In this document: positions 5,747 to 8,793 of the stretch, in pieces
Position numbering within the stretch: the stretch's first letter is position 1
How the letters are laid out: every line of letters begins with the position of its first letter
Assembly (NCBI GenBank): GCA_009835515.1
Contig: VXXH01000242.1
Span: 379-9,171, forward strand
DNA: 8,793 bases
Direction of reading: 5' to 3'
DNA from: Candidatus Poribacteria bacterium
Lineage (GTDB): Bacteria > Poribacteria > WGA-4E > WGA-3G
Notes under the pieces: model-generated
Database searches by the model: none
What the model saw: only the letters and a program-made list of their open reading frames with translations
What the model was told of the DNA's origin: nothing
Position numbers and translations under genes: made by a program

Positions 5747-6712
5747 CTACTCGGTCTCGACTGCTGGCGCGGGACCCTCCGCCTTAAGTGTATCAGATTT
5801 CTTTATGAGCCTATCTACATTTGATTTGAAGAGTCTGAAGATGGTCTCCTTGTCGTCGCGTTTGACGTAAAGTTTGCCCTCCTCCTCTTTTCCGATGTAC
5901 AGCGTCGCCGTTGTGCCATCATTCAGCACAGCGGATATAACGGACTGTGGTGTATCTAAGCCGTAATCGGAAAGCGCGTCTGTCGCTTCAGCGAAGTCGT
6001 CTGTATTCAATCCGCTGAAAGTCGTAAGGAGTGTGTCAACTTCAGTCGTTTTGACAGTCGATGCTTCAGGTTTAAGCATCTGCCATATCCGGTTCGTATC
6101 GAGACGCAGTTCGACCGTTTCTTCTGGTGAAGATATGTTAAGTTCGGTAACATTTTCTTTATTAAAATCGAAGATGGTCCGATCTTTCCAAGTGCGCGTG
6201 CTTTTGTTAAAAACGGATTGGAGGTAGCCTTGTGCGACATAGACATCGTTGGCATCCGCTGGGCGTACATAACTACTCAGAAAACCGGGGGTTGTTTTAC
6301 CGACGAACAGATGTGCCAACAGTTTATCGTTTTCATCCATCAGTTTCGCTTCGACACCGGTGCTATCCACCTCGAATTCCGCCTGTTTTTCCGGGTTGTT
6401 GGAGACGCGCTGCGTATTCTTGAATTCCCCGACTTTGGTCAGCAGTTCGGCAATACCTTCGCTATCCGCGGGGTAGTTGTCCATTGAGGTGACTATCCAT
6501 GTCCCCTCTTGTTTTGAGAGCGTTGTCGTTCCATCAATCGCAATGATTTCTATTTTCGCAACCTGTTCTTTATCGAAGTTTGGAAACAACGGAGTGGCTG
6601 TCTCAACTTTCTTTTCGTGCTCGCTCTTCCCAAACGGGTTCTCAAAAATTAGGACGACGAGTAGTAAAAAAACAAAAACGCCGCCTAAAATCAGAAGTTG
6701 TTTTGTTTTCAT
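5747..6712 (-). CDS. DUF4340 domain protein, membrane-anchored
   Basis: A 321-residue protein with a single N-terminal membrane anchor (about residues 5-23) and no cleavage site that I can point to, followed by a large extracytoplasmic region. DUF4340 features include FDKEQVAKIEI and the 'L.K..G.W.V' pattern as TLSKQEGTWIVTS near residues 64-76. There is also the PADSEGIAELL segment and later FVGKTTPGFLSSYVR and VYVAQGYLQSVF. The pattern recurs in the second half (DTNRIWQMLKPEAS, then TLYIGKEEEGKLYVKRDDK), so the protein looks like two related halves. Such proteins are commonly encoded directly after GldG-like genes, as here, with 31 bases between. Their function is unknown, but they presumably act with the transporter. 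The best ribosome binding site, AGAGGAGA, is about 15 bases before ATG 6712, longer than usual, and no better start is available. Confidence 0.88.
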   Translation of the reverse strand: MKTKQLLILGGVFVFLLLVVLIFENPFGKSEHEKKVETATPLFPNFDKEQVAKIEIIAIDGTTTLSKQEGTWIVTSMDNYPADSEGIAELLTKVGEFKNTQRVSNNPEKQAEFEVDSTGVEAKLMDENDKLLAHLFVGKTTPGFLSSYVRPADANDVYVAQGYLQSVFNKSTRTWKDRTIFDFNKENVTELNISSPEETVELRLDTNRIWQMLKPEASTVKTTEVDTLLTTFSGLNTDDFAEATDALSDYGLDTPQSVISAVLNDGTTATLYIGKEEEGKLYVKRDDKETIFRLFKSNVDRLIKKSDTLKAEGPAPAVETE

Positions 6713-6743
6713 TTTTGACTGTTAGAATCTCCTCTATCTGTTC

Positions 6744-8390
6744 TTAATCCGTACTTATAGATCGCGTGCTAAAGGTTTCTACCATCCTTTTGGCTCGACT
6801 TTTTAAGAAATATCGCAGCAGTCCGAAGATGATAACTATCAGGGGGATACCTGCAATACACAGGTATCTAATTAGGTTTTTCTCGATTTCAGAAGCATCG
6901 CGGAGTGGTCGATTTGTGATCGTTTGTGAGCGAATACCGATGAGAGCATCGCCAAGCGTCAGCCAATCTACAGTGTTTAAGAAAAAGTTAACACCATCGG
7001 GGCGCATCTGTGTTAGAAATTGTGCGTTCCCTACCACAACAATTTGTGTCTGTGCACTTTCGGTTATAGTTGTTCGTGCTTGGTCTGTTTGTACTGAGGT
7101 GGTGGATTCGCCGTCCTCTGCACTCGTAGCATTGTCGTTTGCAGCTGGTGGGATCTCTTTATCGGCGTAGAAACTTTTGAATGTTCCTTCCAATCCGATA
7201 GCGACAGGATAGGCTTGTGTCTCTGTATCGGGGATCGGAAAATTCGGCATAAGGTTGTAATAACCTTGAAGCGTCTGTCCGAATTCGCTTGTCTTCGCTA
7301 ACGTCGTTGCTGTGATGCCTTCTTTGGTTATTATCTCTAAGGAACTCGTCCAAGGTAACGTCAATGTTTCTAACTGGTTCGTGACCGCGTGTTCTGCCGA
7401 GAAATTCGGTTTTCTGATTTGGACAAAATACGGATACGGTTGAAAAACTGTCATAAAACCTTGTTGGAACCGAGCATTGTCGTGGAATTTTCTATCAATA
7501 AGCAGATTATTGCCGAGTTTGGCTCCGTAATGTTCCAAGAGGTCATTCAGCCCTGTGCTCAGCGGTGTCGCTTGCATTGTACCCGGTTGGAGCTGAATCG
7601 GATCAACTAAGAAGATCGCTCTACCACCACGCATGATAAACTGGTCAAGCTCATATTTCTCGCGTTCTGTCAACGGTTGCTTCGCGCCAGCGATGACCAG
7701 TGTCGTGACAGTATCATCAATCGCTGTTCCACCTTGCAGACTGACAGAGGTAACATTATATTGTCCTTTTCCGTTTTTATCCAAGAGTTGGCGGAACTGC
7801 TGATAGTTTTGATCGTTGATATCAAATTCACCGTGCCCCGTCAAAAACCCGACCGTTTTTGCCGCTTTTGTAGTGACTTTAAGGATAGTGGAGGTAAGGT
7901 CATATTCGAGATTCGCTGTTGATTGCACAACCGGCAAAGCCTCCTCTTTACCGCTGTAACCGATTGAAACACCCATATAGACCTTCGCGATTTCCGCTTT
8001 GTCTTTTTTCATCACGTTGATTTGCACTTCGGGGATGCCCTTGAAACGGAGTTCCTGTTTCTGGGCATCGTCAAAGTTTGCCGGGTTCACAAAATCGATC
8101 TGAAGATTTTTTGAGAATGCCTTGTATTCGTCGAGCATATCTCTCACATTACGTCCGACTTGCGCGACTTCAGCGGGTGATGTAGAGAAGTACACAGTGA
8201 TTGTAACAATATCATCTAATGCTCCCAACACATCTTTGGTTGCTTTCGAGATGGTATAGCGTTTATCCTCAGTGAGATCAGTCCGAACAAAACGGCGTGT
8301 TGATAGAAAATTAATCAACACGAGAATACCGAGAATGATTGCTACAAAGGCGAGGGTGTTGCCACCGTGTGTGATCCGTTTATTAGCCAA
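6744..8390 (-). CDS. GldG-like ABC transporter auxiliary protein
   Basis: A 548-residue protein of the GldG family (ABC-type transport auxiliary, PF09822-like). A membrane helix at about residues 12-29 is followed by STRRFVRTDLTEDKRYTIS, the typical opening motif, and the large extracytoplasmic domain contains VGFLTGHGEF. It continues with LTEREKYELDQFIMRGGRAI and FLVDP. The linker at about 420-450 is rich in Ser, Thr, Asp and Glu. A second helix at about 510-529 ends with a basic cytoplasmic tail. In Flavobacteria GldA, GldF and GldG form an ABC transporter needed for gliding and surface secretion, while homologues occur widely in non-gliding bacteria. Here the permease precedes it and DUF4340 follows. 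The start is TTG, supported by a perfect ribosome binding site. No ATG is available upstream in frame before the site. The substrate cannot be inferred. Confidence 0.92.
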   Translation of the reverse strand: MANKRITHGGNTLAFVAIILGILVLINFLSTRRFVRTDLTEDKRYTISKATKDVLGALDDIVTITVYFSTSPAEVAQVGRNVRDMLDEYKAFSKNLQIDFVNPANFDDAQKQELRFKGIPEVQINVMKKDKAEIAKVYMGVSIGYSGKEEALPVVQSTANLEYDLTSTILKVTTKAAKTVGFLTGHGEFDINDQNYQQFRQLLDKNGKGQYNVTSVSLQGGTAIDDTVTTLVIAGAKQPLTEREKYELDQFIMRGGRAIFLVDPIQLQPGTMQATPLSTGLNDLLEHYGAKLGNNLLIDRKFHDNARFQQGFMTVFQPYPYFVQIRKPNFSAEHAVTNQLETLTLPWTSSLEIITKEGITATTLAKTSEFGQTLQGYYNLMPNFPIPDTETQAYPVAIGLEGTFKSFYADKEIPPAANDNATSAEDGESTTSVQTDQARTTITESAQTQIVVVGNAQFLTQMRPDGVNFFLNTVDWLTLGDALIGIRSQTITNRPLRDASEIEKNLIRYLCIAGIPLIVIIFGLLRYFLKSRAKRMVETFSTRSISTD

Positions 8391-8398
8391 AACAGTTT

Positions 8399-8407
8399 AC
8401 CTCCTTT
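8399..8407 (-). promoter_or_regulatory. Strong Shine-Dalgarno sequence for the GldG-like gene
   Basis: On the minus strand AAAGGAGGT lies immediately after the stop of the permease gene and 8 bases before the TTG at 8390. It is the best ribosome binding site in the window and decides the start of the GldG-like gene at TTG. Its position next to the stop suggests efficient reinitiation in the operon. Confidence 0.85.
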
Positions 8408-8408
8408 C

Positions 8409-8793
8409 CTAACGCCATTTGCGGCTTTCAACTGCCAATGTGCTTAGATAAAGAAAAAAGCCGATCAGCGACAGATAGTAGATAATGTCGCGGGAATCAA
8501 GCACACCCCGTAGAATGCTACTGTAATGTGCACCGAGACCAAGATAACTGAAAATCGGGAACAGCCAGTCCGGGGCATTGAAAAGCACAATATCTTCACC
8601 GATGATGAGCAACACAAAACAGATGAAAATTCCCAAAATAAAGGCAATAATTTGATTCTCAGTCAGTGTTGAGGTGAAGAGTCCTATCGCGAGGTATGCC
8701 GCACCCATCAGCAGGAGTCCGATATACCCGGCAAAAATAGTACCGCCATCTGGGTCCCCGAAGTACATGACTGAAAAAGGGATGACAAGTGAG
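8409..8793 (-). CDS. ABC-2 type permease, GldF-like (5' end outside window)
   Basis: The C-terminal 128 or so residues of a membrane protein. The frame continues without stop to the right edge of the window, and an ATG at 8766-8768 is internal (it is preceded by SLVIPFSV in frame), so it should not be taken as the start. The segment VMYFGDPDGGTIFAGYIGLLLMG is typical of the GldF/NosY-like permeases, followed by AIGLFTSTLTENQIIAFILG and then three further hydrophobic stretches. It ends with ESRKW, as these permeases usually do. The protein forms the membrane channel part of an ABC transporter with the GldG-like protein. The ATPase (GldA-like) should be encoded upstream, just beyond the right edge. 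Confidence 0.88.
   Translation of the reverse strand, partial: SLVIPFSVMYFGDPDGGTIFAGYIGLLLMGAAYLAIGLFTSTLTENQIIAFILGIFICFVLLIIGEDIVLFNAPDWLFPIFSYLGLGAHYSSILRGVLDSRDIIYYLSLIGFFLYLSTLAVESRKWR

Overview
This window looks like part of a Gram-negative bacterial chromosome. The reasons are a lipoprotein with a lipobox, an envelope transporter of the gliding-motility (GldF/GldG) type, and a YqiJ/YqiK-like flotillin pair. Identity below that level is an inference. The intergenic heptamer array and the GTAGG...CCTAC palindromes remind me of uncultured lineages such as Candidatus Poribacteria, but that is from memory and was not checked. Signals for chromosomal housekeeping (smpB, ssrA) dominate, and I see no insertion sequence, phage or CRISPR array.

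Left part (1-711): the 3' end of smpB, a 143-base intergenic stretch that ends in four 7-bp repeats, and a complete one-piece tmRNA gene (ssrA). SmpB and tmRNA are partners in trans-translation, which rescues stalled ribosomes and tags the unfinished protein for proteolysis. The encoded tag ends in ALAA.

Middle left (764-3825): three closely spaced plus-strand genes that look like one operon. They are a small PH-like domain protein, a three-helix membrane protein with an Asp-X repeat and a C-terminal OB fold (YqiJ/NfeD-like), and a 631-residue flotillin (YqiK-like). The last has an SPFH domain and a long coiled coil with 22-residue repeats. Together they suggest a membrane microdomain scaffold. 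A strong palindrome follows.

Middle right (3960-4931): a bifunctional-nuclease (DUF151) family gene, then a short fragment of an N4/N6 DNA methyltransferase that is probably a decaying remnant, then a second palindrome of the same general design.

Right part (4951-8793, all minus strand): the tail of an operon read from right to left. It encodes an ABC-2 permease (GldF-like, cut by the window edge), a GldG-like auxiliary protein, a DUF4340 membrane-anchored protein, and a SIMPL-domain lipoprotein. The matching ATPase gene should lie just beyond the right edge. The flotillin/nuclease/methylase block and this operon converge at about 4810-4950.

The most interesting items are the repetitive architecture of the flotillin operon (Asp-X repeat, 22-residue coiled-coil repeat and 48-bp terminal duplication, in two adjacent genes), the palindromic and heptamer intergenic repeats, and the addition of a SIMPL lipoprotein to the GldFG/DUF4340 operon. 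I do not see clear proof of a wholly new system.
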